Assembly: GCA_018824085.1 (NCBI GenBank)
Contig: JAHJHI010000034.1
Location: 124,001 to 188,000, forward strand
Reading direction: 5' to 3'
Source of the DNA: Gammaproteobacteria bacterium
Lineage (GTDB): Bacteria > Pseudomonadota > Gammaproteobacteria > Burkholderiales > Rhodocyclaceae
Length of the DNA stretch: 64,000 nt
Positions 45,271 to 55,188 of this stretch are shown here, in pieces (within the stretch, counting starts at the first letter, position 1; each line of letters begins with the position of its first letter). Position numbers and translations under genes: made by a program. The notes below the pieces were generated by a model. That model saw nothing but the letters and a program-made list of their open reading frames with translations. It was not told the origin of the DNA and did no database searches.

Positions 45271-45737
45271 CGACACATCGCGGACGGATGGGGTGGAGGA
45301 ATGTTGAGTTCGAGCCAGTAGCGCGCCAGCAGGGTCAGTGTTTCCGAGAAACTGACGAAATCGAGCGACTTGCGCACGAAGCTGTTGGCACCGAGCTGTG
45401 CCGCGGTACGGATGTCGCGTTGCTGCGACGACGCGGACACGACGACGACGGGCAGCACGTGCGTGTTCGGGTCGGCGCGTATCAGACGCAGCACTTCGAG
45501 GCCGTCGAGGCGCGGCAACGTGAGGTCCAGCATGACGAGCGACGGCTGGTAGCGGGTGTCGCGCCCGGCGTACGTGGCACGCCCGAACAGGTAATCGAGC
45601 GCCTCTTCTCCGGACGCCACGACCTTGATCTGCTCGGCCGGAATGATGGCGAGCAGCGCCGTGGTGATGAGCTTCACATCCTCGGGGACATCTTCAATCA
45701 GCAACAGTGCGTGCGAACCAACCGGAATCGATGACAT
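45267..45737 (-). CDS. Single-domain CheY-like response regulator
   Basis: 156 aa receiver protein without an output domain. [13 protein letters not shown] holds the acidic pocket, [15 protein letters not shown] the phospho-Asp, VVSAS the switch Ser and FVRKSLDF the Lys. It resembles the Rcp1-type group of phytochrome- and hybrid-kinase-associated regulators. No kinase gene is adjacent. Start at ATG 45737. A longer frame to 45797 adds 20 residues. Coupled to moaC by a 4-base overlap with no obvious functional link. Confidence 0.85.
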   Translation of the reverse strand: MSSIPVGSHALLLIEDVPEDVKLITTALLAIIPAEQIKVVASGEEALDYLFGRATYAGRDTRYQPSLVMLDLTLPRLDGLEVLRLIRADPNTHVLPVVVVSASSQQRDIRTAAQLGANSFVRKSLDFVSFSETLTLLARYWLELNIPPPHPSAMCR

Positions 45738-45943
45738 CGGAAGCGTAGGCGTGAATGGATGAGGAGCGCCGCGACGCGCGAGGCGCATCTGCGGCATTCT
45801 GCGTCCGTGTCGTGGAAAATGCCGTACATCGACCTGCCGTGAAGGACGTCGGTGACCGGATTTCCGCGCCGGACTTTCTGTTCTGTCGTGCAGTTGTGTG
45901 CCGTTGCCGGTAGCTTGTGCCTCACACCCGGTAACCTATACCC

Positions 45944-45955
45944 GAACGATCGTTC
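45944..45955. promoter_or_regulatory. 12-bp perfect palindrome upstream of bepA
   Basis: GAACGATCGTTC, 27 bases before the bepA ATG and followed by a weak TATCAT at 45968. The size and symmetry suit a TetR- or LacI-type operator. No candidate regulator gene is next to it. Confidence 0.35.
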
Positions 45956-45982
45956 ACTTCGCGTCGTTATCATAGCATTGCC

Positions 45983-47437
45983 ATGAGTCACTTCTTCACC
46001 GCAAGCCGCCTGCGCGCGGCCATCATCGGGCTCATGCTCGTACCGCTCGGCGTTCCGGCGCAGAACCTTCCGGATCTTGGCGACGTGGCGCAGGCCGATT
46101 TGCCGCCGGCGCTGGAACGGCGTATCGGCGAATCACTGTGGCGCGACGTGCGGGCGAGCGAACGCACCTACATCAGTGATCCTGAAGTCAGCGGCTATCT
46201 GAACCAGCTCGCGGACAAGCTGGTGGCGAAGCTGCCCGATTCGCGCCAGGACTTCGAGCTGTTTGCGCTGCGTGACCCGACGCTCAACGCCTTCGCCTGG
46301 CCGGGCGGATTCATCGGCGTGCACAGCGGGCTCATCATCACCGCGCAGAGCGAGTCGGAACTGGCTTCCGTCATCGCGCATGAAATTTCCCACGTGACGC
46401 AACGCCACATCGCGCGCCAGTTCGCCAAGCGGGGCGAAATGAGCGTGATCGCGATCGCGTCGCTGATCGTTGCCGCGCTCGCCGCGCGCGGCAATTCGCA
46501 GGCGGCGCAGGCGGCGCTGGTCGGCGGTCAGGCCGCCAGCATCGCAGCGCAGCTTGCCTATACGCGCGACTTCGAGCGCGAAGCGGACCGCATCGGGCTG
46601 CAGATGCTCGATGGCGCCGGGTTCGACACCCGTGCGATGGCGGCGTTTTTCGAGCGCATCCAGCGCTCGTCGCGCCTGTACGAAGGCAATGCGCCGTCCT
46701 ATCTGCGCACCCATCCGCTGACCGCCGAACGCATCGCCGACGCCAGTGCGCGCATCCAGCAGACGGCGTATCGCCAGGTGCCCGACAGCATCGACTTCCT
46801 GCTGGTGCGTGCCAAGCTGCGCGCCTACGACGGCGATGCCCGCGCGGCGCTGGCGGAATTCGACGAGCGCCTGCGTGACGTGCAGGGCAACGCGCGCATC
46901 GCGGCACGTTTCGGTCTGGCCCACGCGGCCTTGCGCCTGCGCGACTTCACGCACGCGCAGCAGGAGGTCGACATGCTGCGTGCCGAACGCTTCGTCTCGC
47001 CGATGCTCGATTCGCTGGCGGGGCAGATCAGCCTCGATGCGGGAAACGCCGCCGTGGCAGTCGACCGCTTCCGCGATGGATTGAAGCGCGCGCCGCACGC
47101 GCGTGCGCTGACCTACGGCCTCATCGAAGCGCTGCTCGCCGACAAGCGGCCGCAGGAGGCGCTCGATGTCGTCAATGACGAAGTGACCGTATTCACGCAG
47201 GATCCGCAGCTGTTCCAGTACCAGGCGCGCACTTATGCGTTGCTCGGCAAGCGCCTGGCGCAGCACCGGGCGCAGGCCGAGGCCTATGTGCTCAACGGGC
47301 AGCTGCAGGCGGCCGTGGAGCAGCTCGAACTGGCGCAGCGCGCGGCCGACGGTGATTTCTACCAGCAGTCGGCAGTCGACGCGCGGCTGCGTGACCTGCG
47401 TGAGCGGCAGGTCGAACTGCGCCGCGACGGCCTCTGA
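45983..47437 (+). CDS. Periplasmic M48 metalloprotease/chaperone BepA-like
   Basis: 484 aa. Signal peptide (about 1-25, ending VPAQN), M48 protease domain with HEISH zinc motif near residue 133 and the third-ligand Glu in FEREADRIGLQ, then TPR repeats (about 265-470). BepA in E. coli helps LptD folding and degrades stalled outer-membrane proteins. The domain order matches. Confidence 0.92.
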   Translation: MSHFFTASRLRAAIIGLMLVPLGVPAQNLPDLGDVAQADLPPALERRIGESLWRDVRASERTYISDPEVSGYLNQLADKLVAKLPDSRQDFELFALRDPTLNAFAWPGGFIGVHSGLIITAQSESELASVIAHEISHVTQRHIARQFAKRGEMSVIAIASLIVAALAARGNSQAAQAALVGGQAASIAAQLAYTRDFEREADRIGLQMLDGAGFDTRAMAAFFERIQRSSRLYEGNAPSYLRTHPLTAERIADASARIQQTAYRQVPDSIDFLLVRAKLRAYDGDARAALAEFDERLRDVQGNARIAARFGLAHAALRLRDFTHAQQEVDMLRAERFVSPMLDSLAGQISLDAGNAAVAVDRFRDGLKRAPHARALTYGLIEALLADKRPQEALDVVNDEVTVFTQDPQLFQYQARTYALLGKRLAQHRAQAEAYVLNGQLQAAVEQLELAQRAADGDFYQQSAVDARLRDLRERQVELRRDGL

Positions 47438-47515
47438 GCGGACGATGGCGCGTGCCGTTGATTCCGTACCCGCTAGCGGGTATAACCGGGCGCAACTATG
47501 GATACGGGAGCGGAC

Positions 47516-47743
47516 ATGGAATTCGACAAGGAACTGGATGCGCGCGGGCTGAACTGCCCCTTGCCCATCCTGCGCACCAAGAAGGCGCTGGCGGAAATGA
47601 GCAGCGGCCAGGTGCTTCGGGTGGTTGCCACCGATCCCGGCGCGGCACGCGACTTCGAGGCATTCGCGCGCCAGACGGGCAACACCCTGCTGGAGAGCGC
47701 TGACGTCGACAAGGAATACACCTTCCTGCTGCGTCGCAAATAG
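47516..47743 (+). CDS. tusA: Sulfur-carrier protein TusA
   Basis: 75 aa. The CPxP motif in LDARGLNCPLPILRTKKAL carries the persulfide Cys. In the family, TusA passes sulfur from IscS toward tRNA thiolation and molybdenum cofactor. Start 47516 is preferred over 47498 because GGGAG lies six bases before it. Confidence 0.92.
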   Translation: MEFDKELDARGLNCPLPILRTKKALAEMSSGQVLRVVATDPGAARDFEAFARQTGNTLLESADVDKEYTFLLRRK

Positions 47744-47777
47744 GGCGCACGCAGCAGAACCGGGAGGAACGAGATCC

Positions 47778-48602
47778 GTGATCCGGCTGTTCCAGTTTCC
47801 TCCCGCGATGGGGCTGCCCAATGCCAGCGGTTTCTGCCTCAAGCTGGAAACCTGGTTGCGCATGGCGGGCCTGCCCTATCAGAACGTCCATACGATGAAC
47901 CTCGCGCGCGCGCCCAAGGGCAAGCTGCCGCATGTCGATGACGACGGTGTGGCGGTGGCGGACAGCGGCTTCATCATCGAACATCTCACGCAACGTTACG
48001 GCGTCACGCTCGACCGGCATCTGGATGCCGGCGCACGTGCGCAGTCACTGTTGCTGCAGCGTGCGCTGGAAGAACATCTGTACTGGTGCATGCTGTACTT
48101 CCGCTGGGCAGACGATCGCTACTGGCCGGCCACCCGTGAGGCCTTCTTCGGCGCACTCGGCGCACCACGGTCGTGGTTCGTGCCGGCGCTGGTACGCAAG
48201 GCCATGGTCAAACAGGTGAGCAGCGCCGGCATCGGCCGCCACTCGACGGAAGAAGTCGTGACGCTGGCGATGCAGGATGTCGGGGCGCTCGCCACCGTGC
48301 TCGGCGACAAGCCCTTCCTGTTCGGAGCGCCGTCCAGCATCGACGCCAGCGCCTACGGCATGCTGGCGAATCTGCTGTTCGTCGATATCGATCTGCCGTT
48401 GAAGCGGCGTGTAATCCAGGATTTTCCGAAGGTTGTCGCCTACTGCGAGCGCATGCGCCAGGTGTACTGGCACCAGTCGCTCACGCAGCTGCCGGCGCAT
48501 CCTGATGCGCCGGCAGGGGCTGGCGTTCAGCCGAGCCGGGCGAGCTGCTCTTCGAGCTTGCCGGCGAGCGCGATGAAGTCGGTCATGCGCTTGCGCTCCT
48601 GA
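47778..48602 (+). CDS. Glutathione S-transferase-fold protein (metaxin/Faxc-like)
   Basis: 274 aa. N-terminal thioredoxin-like domain (about 1-75, with [16 protein letters not shown] and [12 protein letters not shown]) and an all-helical GST C-domain (about 90-235, with [10 protein letters not shown] and [16 protein letters not shown]). Start is a GTG with GGGAGG eleven bases upstream. The family function is unclear. The last 25 residues overlap the end of valS on the other strand and are low-complexity, so the functional protein probably ends near residue 245. Confidence 0.82.
   Translation: MIRLFQFPPAMGLPNASGFCLKLETWLRMAGLPYQNVHTMNLARAPKGKLPHVDDDGVAVADSGFIIEHLTQRYGVTLDRHLDAGARAQSLLLQRALEEHLYWCMLYFRWADDRYWPATREAFFGALGAPRSWFVPALVRKAMVKQVSSAGIGRHSTEEVVTLAMQDVGALATVLGDKPFLFGAPSSIDASAYGMLANLLFVDIDLPLKRRVIQDFPKVVAYCERMRQVYWHQSLTQLPAHPDAPAGAGVQPSRASCSSSLPASAMKSVMRLRS
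48490..48515. repeat. Perfect 11-bp stem hairpin inside the GST gene, at the valS 3' end
   Basis: TGCCGGCGCAT and ATGCGCCGGCA around CCTG. It sits 12 bases past the valS stop on the minus strand and inside the last part of the convergent GST-fold gene. No T-run on either side. It could stabilise the valS message or block read-through. Confidence 0.55.
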
Positions 48603-51469
48603 TCGACGACGGCCGCCGGCGCACGATCGACGAAACTCGCGTTGCCGAGCTTGCCTTCGCATTTCGCGATCTCGCCCTTCACGCGTGCGATTTCCTTGCC
48701 AACGCGCTCGCGCTCGGCGGCGACGTCGATCTCGATCTTCAGCAGCAGACGGAAGTCGCCCACCACCTGAACCGGAGCCGGTGATGCCGGCAGCTCCGGC
48801 CCCACCGCCTCGACATCCGACAGCTTGGCCAATGCCGCCAGATAGCGCGCATAGCTGCGTATGGTTTCGGTGTCGCCGCTGGCGAGCAGCGGCACTTTCA
48901 GCGCCGGCGACACTCCCATTTCGCCGCGCAGGCTTCGGCAGGCATCGACCATGGACTTCAGTTGTGCCACCCAGGCGTCGGACGCCGCATCGATGCGGCT
49001 CGCGACGGCTTGCGGATAGCGCACGATCTGGATCGAATCCGCGTCGCGGCGACCGGCCAGCGGGGCGACCGTCTGCCACAGTTCTTCCGTGATGAAAGGA
49101 ATCAGCGGATGGGCGAGCCGCAGCACCGTCTCCAGCACGCGCAGCAATGTGCGGCGCGTGGCGCGGCACTGCGCGACGGTGCCGCCGGCGAGTTGCACCT
49201 TGGCCAGTTCCAGATACCAGTCGCAGTACTCGTCCCACACGAAGCGGTAGATGGCCTGCGCCACGAGGTCGAAACGGTAGTCGCCGAAGTGCTTCTCCAC
49301 TTCGGCCTCGACGCGCTGCAGCTCGCTGACGATCCACAGATCAGGTGCCTGGAAGTGCAGCGGGCCGTCCGGGCCGCAGTCCTCGTTGCACGGCGCCATG
49401 CCGCAGTCCTGATCTTCGCAGTTCATCAGCACGAAGCGCGTGGCGTTCCACAGCTTGTTGCAGAAGTTGCGGTAGCCCTCGCAGCGCTGCATGTCGAACT
49501 TGATGTCGCGCCCGGGGCTGGCCAGCGACGCGAAGGTGAAGCGCAGCGCGTCGGTGCCGAAGGCCGGGATGCCGTCCGGAAACTCCTTGCGCGTGCGCTT
49601 TTCGATCTGTGCGGCCTGCTTCGGATTCATCAGTCCGGTGGTGCGCTTGGCGACCAGGTCGTCGAGCGAAATGCCGTCGATGAGGTCGATCGGGTCAAGC
49701 ACGTTGCCCTTGGACTTGGACATCTTCTGGCCTTCCGCGTCGCGGATCAGGCCGTGCACATAGACGTCGCGGAACGGAATGCGGCCGGTGATGTGCGTGG
49801 TCATCATGACCATGCGCGCCACCCAGAAGAAGATGATGTCGAAGCCGGTCACCAGCACCGATGACGGCAGGTAGAGATCGAGCGCCGGATTGCTCTTCTC
49901 CGGATTGCCCGGCTCCCCGTCCGGCGTCCAGTCCAGCGTCGAGAAAGGCCACAGCGCGGACGAATACCAGGTGTCGAGCACGTCTTCGTCGCGCCGGAGC
50001 AGCGGCAGGTTTTCCTTCACCGCGTAGTTGCGGCCGACGTCGGGCAGCGTGTCGCCGGACATTTCGCGCGCCATGCCGACCGCCACCGCGAGGCGCTTCA
50101 GGTCGGGGGCAGCCTTCGCGAGATGTTCGAAATAGCGCTGGTAGGCTTCAGCTTCCGACTGCGCGACAAACACGTTTCCCTTGTCGTCGTACCAGGCGGG
50201 AATCTGGTGGCCCCACCAGAGCTGGCGGGAAATGCACCAGTCCTGGATGTTGTTCAGCCACTGGTTGTAGGTATTGACCCAGTTCTCCGGATGGAAGCGG
50301 ATCTCGCCGTTCGCGACGACGTCGAGTGCCTTCTGCGTGATGCTCTTGCCGTCGGGGCCGGGCTTGCTCATCGCGACGAACCACTGGTCGGTGAGCATGG
50401 GCTCGATGACCGCATTCGTGCGATCACCGCGCGGAACCTTGAGCTTGTGCTTGTCGGTCTTCTCCAGCAGGCCGGCGGTTTCGAGATCGGCGACGATCTG
50501 CTTGCGGGCGGCGAAGCGGTCGAGCCCGCGATAGGCTTCGGGCGCCTGGTCGTTGATCTTCGCGTCCAGCGTGAGGATGGAAATCATCGGCAGGCCGTGG
50601 CGCTGGCCGACCGCATAGTCGTTGAAGTCATGCGCCGGCGTGACCTTGACCACACCGGTGCCGAATTCGCGGTCGACGTAGTCGTCGGCGATGACCGGAA
50701 TTTCGCGGCCGGTCAGCGGCAGCTTGACCGTCTTGCCGATCAGCGCGCTGTAACGCTCGTCTTCCGGATGCACCATCACGGCGACGTCGCCGAGCATGGT
50801 TTCCGGGCGGGTGGTGGCGACGGTGAGCGCACCGGAGCCGTCGGCGAGCGGATAGCGGATGTGCCACAGGAAGCCGTCCTCTTCCTCCTGCACCACTTCG
50901 AGGTCGGATACGGCGGTGCCCAGCACCGGGTCCCAGTTCACGAGGCGCTTGCCGCGGTAGATGAGGCCTTCGTCGAACAGGCGCACGAAGGTCCGGGTGA
51001 CGGTCTTCGACAGCCCTTCGTCCATCGTGAAGCGCTCGCGCGACCAGTCCGGCGACGTGCCGAGACGACGCATCTGGCGCGTGATGGACGAGCCGGAAAA
51101 CTCCTTCCACTCCCACACCTTCTTCACGAAGGCTTCGCGGCCGAGGTCGTGGCGTGACACACCCTGCGCGTCGAGCTGGCGTTCGACGACGATCTGCGTC
51201 GCGATGCCCGCGTGGTCGGTGCCTGGCTGCCACAGCGTGTTGTCGCCGCGCATGCGGTGGTAGCGCGTCAGCGCGTCCATCAGGGTCTGGTTGAAGCCAT
51301 GGCCCATGTGCAGCGTGCCGGTGACGTTCGGCGGCGGCAGCAAGATGCTGAAGTTCGGCTTGTTCGGGGTGTCGGTATCCAGGCCGGCAGCGAAGTAGCC
51401 GCGTGATTCCCACTCGGGGTACCAGCGACGCTCGATGTCGGCCGGCTCAAAGCTCTTGGCCAGCGTCAT
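48527..51469 (-). CDS. valS: Valyl-tRNA synthetase ValS
   Basis: 980 aa class I synthetase. HIGH-type motif LHMGHGFN near residue 51, KMSKSKGN about two-thirds along, an editing domain between them, and a C-terminal coiled-coil arm (about 910-980). ATG 51469 is used. An upstream TTG (51490) would add seven residues without family support. Confidence 0.97.
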   Translation of the reverse strand: MTLAKSFEPADIERRWYPEWESRGYFAAGLDTDTPNKPNFSILLPPPNVTGTLHMGHGFNQTLMDALTRYHRMRGDNTLWQPGTDHAGIATQIVVERQLDAQGVSRHDLGREAFVKKVWEWKEFSGSSITRQMRRLGTSPDWSRERFTMDEGLSKTVTRTFVRLFDEGLIYRGKRLVNWDPVLGTAVSDLEVVQEEEDGFLWHIRYPLADGSGALTVATTRPETMLGDVAVMVHPEDERYSALIGKTVKLPLTGREIPVIADDYVDREFGTGVVKVTPAHDFNDYAVGQRHGLPMISILTLDAKINDQAPEAYRGLDRFAARKQIVADLETAGLLEKTDKHKLKVPRGDRTNAVIEPMLTDQWFVAMSKPGPDGKSITQKALDVVANGEIRFHPENWVNTYNQWLNNIQDWCISRQLWWGHQIPAWYDDKGNVFVAQSEAEAYQRYFEHLAKAAPDLKRLAVAVGMAREMSGDTLPDVGRNYAVKENLPLLRRDEDVLDTWYSSALWPFSTLDWTPDGEPGNPEKSNPALDLYLPSSVLVTGFDIIFFWVARMVMMTTHITGRIPFRDVYVHGLIRDAEGQKMSKSKGNVLDPIDLIDGISLDDLVAKRTTGLMNPKQAAQIEKRTRKEFPDGIPAFGTDALRFTFASLASPGRDIKFDMQRCEGYRNFCNKLWNATRFVLMNCEDQDCGMAPCNEDCGPDGPLHFQAPDLWIVSELQRVEAEVEKHFGDYRFDLVAQAIYRFVWDEYCDWYLELAKVQLAGGTVAQCRATRRTLLRVLETVLRLAHPLIPFITEELWQTVAPLAGRRDADSIQIVRYPQAVASRIDAASDAWVAQLKSMVDACRSLRGEMGVSPALKVPLLASGDTETIRSYARYLAALAKLSDVEAVGPELPASPAPVQVVGDFRLLLKIEIDVAAERERVGKEIARVKGEIAKCEGKLGNASFVDRAPAAVVDQERKRMTDFIALAGKLEEQLARLG

Positions 51470-51498
51470 GACGGGTCTGCGTGAATGCAAACCGGCGA

Positions 51499-52053
51499 TT
51501 ATAGGGGGTGGTCCGGTGCTTCCGACGGGGCAAGGGTGAGCGTGGCGCCAACTACTGCCAGGCTGCGTGCTTCAATTTCCGTGGCGACGGTGCCGCCGAG
51601 CTCCAGCACGGCCTGTTCGCGGATGCGGTCGGCTGCGTGTCGTGTTGCGGCTCCGAGCGCCGATTCGAGCGCTGCCTGCAGCTCGATGCTGACCAGCGTC
51701 GGCAGTGTGTCGGTGCACCAGGCATCGATGTGCGACTGGATCAGCGCGGGCAGATCGGCGAAATGGCGCGTCAGCGCATCCGATGTGGCGTGCTGCATGT
51801 CGTCCCGCACCTGCGCCGTGACCTGCCGCGTCACGCGTTCCGTCACGTCGGCGGTCACCTGCGCCGTGACCGCGGCGGTGATCTCTTCGGTCCGGTCTTC
51901 CGGTTCCGGCTGCGCTGCCAGGATGTCGAAGTCCACCACTTCGGTCAGCAGCGGTATGCCGTCATCCGACGGTGCCTGCGCCGGCTGGCCGGCGACAAAG
52001 GTTCGGCTGCGGCGCATCAGGGAGTCAGCGCGGCCGATCAGGTCTTCGCTCAT
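51499..52053 (-). CDS. DUF2486 family protein
   Basis: 184 aa, cytosolic. The N-terminal [10 protein letters not shown] motif marks a betaproteobacterial family of unknown function seen beside holC. A 25-residue stretch (about 60-85) repeats a TAxVTxxVT pattern (periodic Val/Thr) and looks like a short helical heptad region. Its start overlaps the holC stop by four bases, so it is co-translated with holC, and valS lies 30 bases downstream. Confidence 0.8.
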   Translation of the reverse strand: MSEDLIGRADSLMRRSRTFVAGQPAQAPSDDGIPLLTEVVDFDILAAQPEPEDRTEEITAAVTAQVTADVTERVTRQVTAQVRDDMQHATSDALTRHFADLPALIQSHIDAWCTDTLPTLVSIELQAALESALGAATRHAADRIREQAVLELGGTVATEIEARSLAVVGATLTLAPSEAPDHPL

Positions 52054-52478
52054 GCGTTCTCCGTCGTGGCGTGTTGCGTGTGCATGTCGCAGCCGTTCTG
52101 CCGGTACTGCATGAAGCGCGCGCGCGCTGCGTCGCGATCCGCCGGGTCCTGGCTGACGATTTCCACAATATGGGCGCGCTGCGTGAAGTCGTCCGGCACC
52201 TGCGGCGACAGATTGAGCAGCAGCGCTTCGGCCGGCGCTGCCGACACGTCACTGCCGATGCGTACCGGACTGGCGGCTGCGAGCGGATGTCCGTCACGCG
52301 CATGGGCGATGAAGGACTGCGGGTCGAAGGTCCACAGCATCTGGTCGATCCGCGCAGCCAGTCCGTCGTCCGGGCAGTGGATCCACACCGGGCGCCCGTC
52401 GCGATGCCACTGCGCCACCAGCGTGCAGGCGTGGCGCAGCTTGTCGGGTGCGTCGTGGTGGAAGTCGACCTGCGTCAT
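52050..52478 (-). CDS. holC: DNA polymerase III chi subunit HolC
   Basis: 142 aa. Start TQVDFHHDAPDKL, HACTLVAQWHRDGRPVW and FDPQSFIAHA are family features. Chi links the clamp loader to single-strand-binding protein. ATG 52478 is five bases after the pepA stop, the usual pepA-holC-valS order. Confidence 0.93.
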   Translation of the reverse strand: MTQVDFHHDAPDKLRHACTLVAQWHRDGRPVWIHCPDDGLAARIDQMLWTFDPQSFIAHARDGHPLAAASPVRIGSDVSAAPAEALLLNLSPQVPDDFTQRAHIVEIVSQDPADRDAARARFMQYRQNGCDMHTQHATTENA

Positions 52479-52483
52479 GCGTG

Positions 52484-53977
52484 TCAGAGCTTGCCTGCGC
52501 GGTCCAGCAGGAAATGCGCAAGCAGCGGGACCGGGCGGCCTGTTGCGCCCTTGTCCTTGCCGCTCTTCCATGCCGTGCCCGCGATGTCGAGGTGCGCCCA
52601 GGCGTATTTCTTGGTGAAACGTGCGAGGAAGCAGGCCGCGGTGATCGAGCCTGCCGGGCGTCCGCCGATATTGCCCATGTCCGCGAAATTGCTCTTCAGC
52701 TGTTCCTGATAGTCCTCCCACACCGGCAGGCGCCAGGCGCGGTCGTGCGAGGTCTGGCCGGCCGCAAACAGTGCATCCGCGAGCGCGTCGTCGTTGGCCA
52801 TCAGGCCGCTGGTGACGTGACCGAGCGCGATGATGCAGGCGCCGGTCAGCGTGGCGATGTCGACGACGCAGGCGGGTTCGAAGCGTTCGGCGTAGGTCAG
52901 CGCGTCGCACAGGATGAGGCGGCCCTCGGCGTCCGTGTTGAGGATTTCGATGGTCTGGCCCGACATCGATTTCACGACGTCGCCCGGTCGCGTGGCGGCT
53001 CCGCCCGGCATGTTCTCCACGGTGGGAATCAGGCCGACGACGTTGATCGGCAGCTTCATCGCTGCCAGCGCCTGCATCGTGCCGAGCACGCTCGCCGCGC
53101 CGCACATGTCGTATTTCATTTCGTCCATGCCTTCGCCCGGCTTCAGCGAAATGCCGCCGCTGTCGAACGTGACGCCCTTGCCGACGAGCACGACCGGGGC
53201 GTCCGCCTTCTTGCCCGCCCGATACTCGAGCACGATGAACTTGGGCGGCTGGCGCGAACCGTTTGATACCGACAGCAACGAGCCCATGCCGAGCTTCTGC
53301 ATGTCGGCGCGTTCCAGCACGGTGACGGCGATGCCGGTCTTGCGCCCGAGGTCGAGCGCCTGCTCCGACAGATAGGTCGGGGTACACACGTTCGGCGGCA
53401 GGTTGCCCAGCGTTTTCGTCAGCGCCATGCCGTGACCGATGGCCGCGCCCTGCGCCAGCGCCGTCTCGGCGGCGCCGGTCGAGCCCTTCTTGGGCGCGGA
53501 GAACGCCAGCCGGGTCAGCGCGCGCGAATCGTCCTTCTTGTTGCGGGCATGCGTGTCGTAGCGATAGAGCACATCCAGCGTCACGATGGCTGCCTGACGC
53601 AGGCCCCATGCGGAGCCCTGTTTGCGCGGCGCGGTGTCGGCCAGCGTGCTGACGGCGTCCGTGGCGCCTGTGTCGCGCAGTGCGCGGATGCTGGCACCGA
53701 GCGCGTCGCGGTATTCACGGATGCCGAATTCCTTTTCCTTGCCCAGACCGACGAGCAGCACGCGCTCCGCATTGACGCCGGGAAGCTTGTGCAGCAGCAG
53801 CGAGCTGCCGGCCTTGCCGTCCATGTCGCCGCTGTCGATGATTTCGGAGACGCGGCCCTTGCTGGCGGCGTCGACCGCGGCGGCGGCGGCGGTCATTTTG
53901 CGCGACTCGAATACGCCGACGACCAGCGCACCGGTGCGCAGTTTCTCGGGGCTGCCGCTCTTTATGCTAAATTCCAC
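52484..53977 (-). CDS. pepA: Leucyl aminopeptidase PepA
   Basis: M17 dinuclear-metal aminopeptidase, 497 aa. KGVTFDSGGISLKPG (metal Lys/Asp) and NTDAEGRLIL (Asp/Glu, catalytic Arg) are intact. GTG start with GGAG six bases upstream. E. coli PepA also binds DNA (Xer recombination, carAB). Divergent from lptF with an operator-like palindrome over its -10 box. Confidence 0.96.
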   Translation of the reverse strand: MEFSIKSGSPEKLRTGALVVGVFESRKMTAAAAAVDAASKGRVSEIIDSGDMDGKAGSSLLLHKLPGVNAERVLLVGLGKEKEFGIREYRDALGASIRALRDTGATDAVSTLADTAPRKQGSAWGLRQAAIVTLDVLYRYDTHARNKKDDSRALTRLAFSAPKKGSTGAAETALAQGAAIGHGMALTKTLGNLPPNVCTPTYLSEQALDLGRKTGIAVTVLERADMQKLGMGSLLSVSNGSRQPPKFIVLEYRAGKKADAPVVLVGKGVTFDSGGISLKPGEGMDEMKYDMCGAASVLGTMQALAAMKLPINVVGLIPTVENMPGGAATRPGDVVKSMSGQTIEILNTDAEGRLILCDALTYAERFEPACVVDIATLTGACIIALGHVTSGLMANDDALADALFAAGQTSHDRAWRLPVWEDYQEQLKSNFADMGNIGGRPAGSITAACFLARFTKKYAWAHLDIAGTAWKSGKDKGATGRPVPLLAHFLLDRAGKL

Positions 53978-54012
53978 CCGCTTCTCCTCTAGTCAGTTCG
54001 CGCTGCAATGAT

Positions 54013-54031
54013 CGCGTCGATTATCGACGCG
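54013..54031. promoter_or_regulatory. 19-bp inverted repeat covering the pepA -10 box
   Basis: CGCGTCGAT and ATCGACGCG around a single T, exact over all nine pairs. It lies in the pepA/lptF gap and encloses the pepA -10 hexamer, a repressor-operator position. Bound factor unknown. CsrA or sRNA use is less likely because the arms are symmetric DNA half-sites. Confidence 0.6.
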
Positions 54032-54049
54032 TTGCCGCGCACGAGTCAA
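54020..54049 (-). promoter_or_regulatory. Sigma-70 promoter of pepA
   Basis: Minus strand TTGACT (54049-54044), 18-base spacer, GATAAT (54025-54020), five of six matches each. Leads to the GTG start at 53977. Confidence 0.65.
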
Positions 54050-54103
54050 AAAAGAACGATCCGCGCATTCGCGCCTCATCTCGTTTTGCACGGAGTTCAA
54101 GGC

Positions 54104-55186
54104 TTGATCTTCCAGCGCGCCGCCCTGCGCGAATTCGCCAGCACAGCCCTCACGGTTTTCGTGGCCCTGTTTGCAATTGTCCTCTCGACCCAGCTCGTGC
54201 GCCTGCTCGGGCAGGCAGCGGGCGGGAAAGTCGCGTCCGAGGCGGTCATGGCGCTGCTCGGCTTCGGTGCGTTGCGCTATCTGTCGGTGGTGCTGTCCCT
54301 GACGCTGTTCATCGCCGTGCTGCTGTCCATGTCACGCACCTGGCGCGATTCGGAAATGGTCGTGTGGTTTTCGACCGGAGTGCCGTTGACCGCCTGGATC
54401 AGGCCGGTGCTGCTGTTCGCGCTGCCGATGGTGGTTGCGGTCGCCGTGCTGTCGCTCTATCTGGCGCCGTGGGCGCAGAACAAGAGCGCGGAGTTCCGCA
54501 CCCGGATGAGCAACCGGGACGACGTAGCGCAGATGTCGCCGGGCAGTTTCCGCGAATCCTCGCAGGCCGATCGCGTGTTTTTTGTCGAGAGCAGCGACGG
54601 CGAGGACGGCACCGTCAAGAACATCTTTGTCAGCACCACGGTCAAGGGGAAGCTTGGCGTGATGGTGGCCGGTGACGGATACACGCAGACGATGGAGAAC
54701 GGAGACCGCTTCGTCGTGCTGCTCAACGGCCGGCGTTACGAAGGTCAGCCCGGCAGCGCGGAATACCGCGTGATGCGCTTCGAGAAGTACGCGGTGCGGA
54801 TCGAAACGCGGGAAGCACAGGGCGTCGTCGAAAGCCCGTACCTGATGACGCTGGACGAATTGCTGGCGGATCCCTCGCCGCCCAATCTGGGGGAACTTGC
54901 GTTCCGCATCGGTTTGCCGATCGCAGCAATGAATCTTGCGTTCCTGGCCATCCCGCTGTCGTTCGTCAATCCGCGGGCCGGGCGGGCCAACAATCTGTTG
55001 ATGGCGCTGCTCATCTATCTCGTGTATTCGAACCTGCTCAGCATCACGCAGGCCATGGTGGCGCAGGGCAAGCTGTCGTTCGTGACGGCGCTGTGGTCGC
55101 TGCACGGCACGATGTTCCTGCTGCTGGTGCTGATGTTCGCCTGGCGCCTCTACGCCGCCATGCCACGCGTCTGGCAGAGGCGCTGA
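54104..55186 (+). CDS. lptF: Lipopolysaccharide export permease LptF
   Basis: 360 aa. Six transmembrane helices (three near each end) flank a periplasmic beta-jellyroll region (about 135-265). TTG start at 54104 matches the usual (M)IFQRAxLRE N-terminus and has CGGAG eight bases upstream. Earlier codons back to 54008 overlap the promoter. LptF and LptG form the permease of the LptB2FG complex that moves LPS out of the inner membrane. Confidence 0.95.
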   Translation: MIFQRAALREFASTALTVFVALFAIVLSTQLVRLLGQAAGGKVASEAVMALLGFGALRYLSVVLSLTLFIAVLLSMSRTWRDSEMVVWFSTGVPLTAWIRPVLLFALPMVVAVAVLSLYLAPWAQNKSAEFRTRMSNRDDVAQMSPGSFRESSQADRVFFVESSDGEDGTVKNIFVSTTVKGKLGVMVAGDGYTQTMENGDRFVVLLNGRRYEGQPGSAEYRVMRFEKYAVRIETREAQGVVESPYLMTLDELLADPSPPNLGELAFRIGLPIAAMNLAFLAIPLSFVNPRAGRANNLLMALLIYLVYSNLLSITQAMVAQGKLSFVTALWSLHGTMFLLLVLMFAWRLYAAMPRVWQRR

Positions 55187-55188
55187 CG

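Noticed and set aside
46133-47863. 576-aa open frame on the minus strand
   Set aside because: Antisense of bepA and tusA, which have clear HEISH and CPxP motifs.
48045-49337. 430-aa open frame on the minus strand
   Set aside because: Out of frame with valS on the same strand and antisense to the GST-fold gene. Arg/Gly-rich without motifs.
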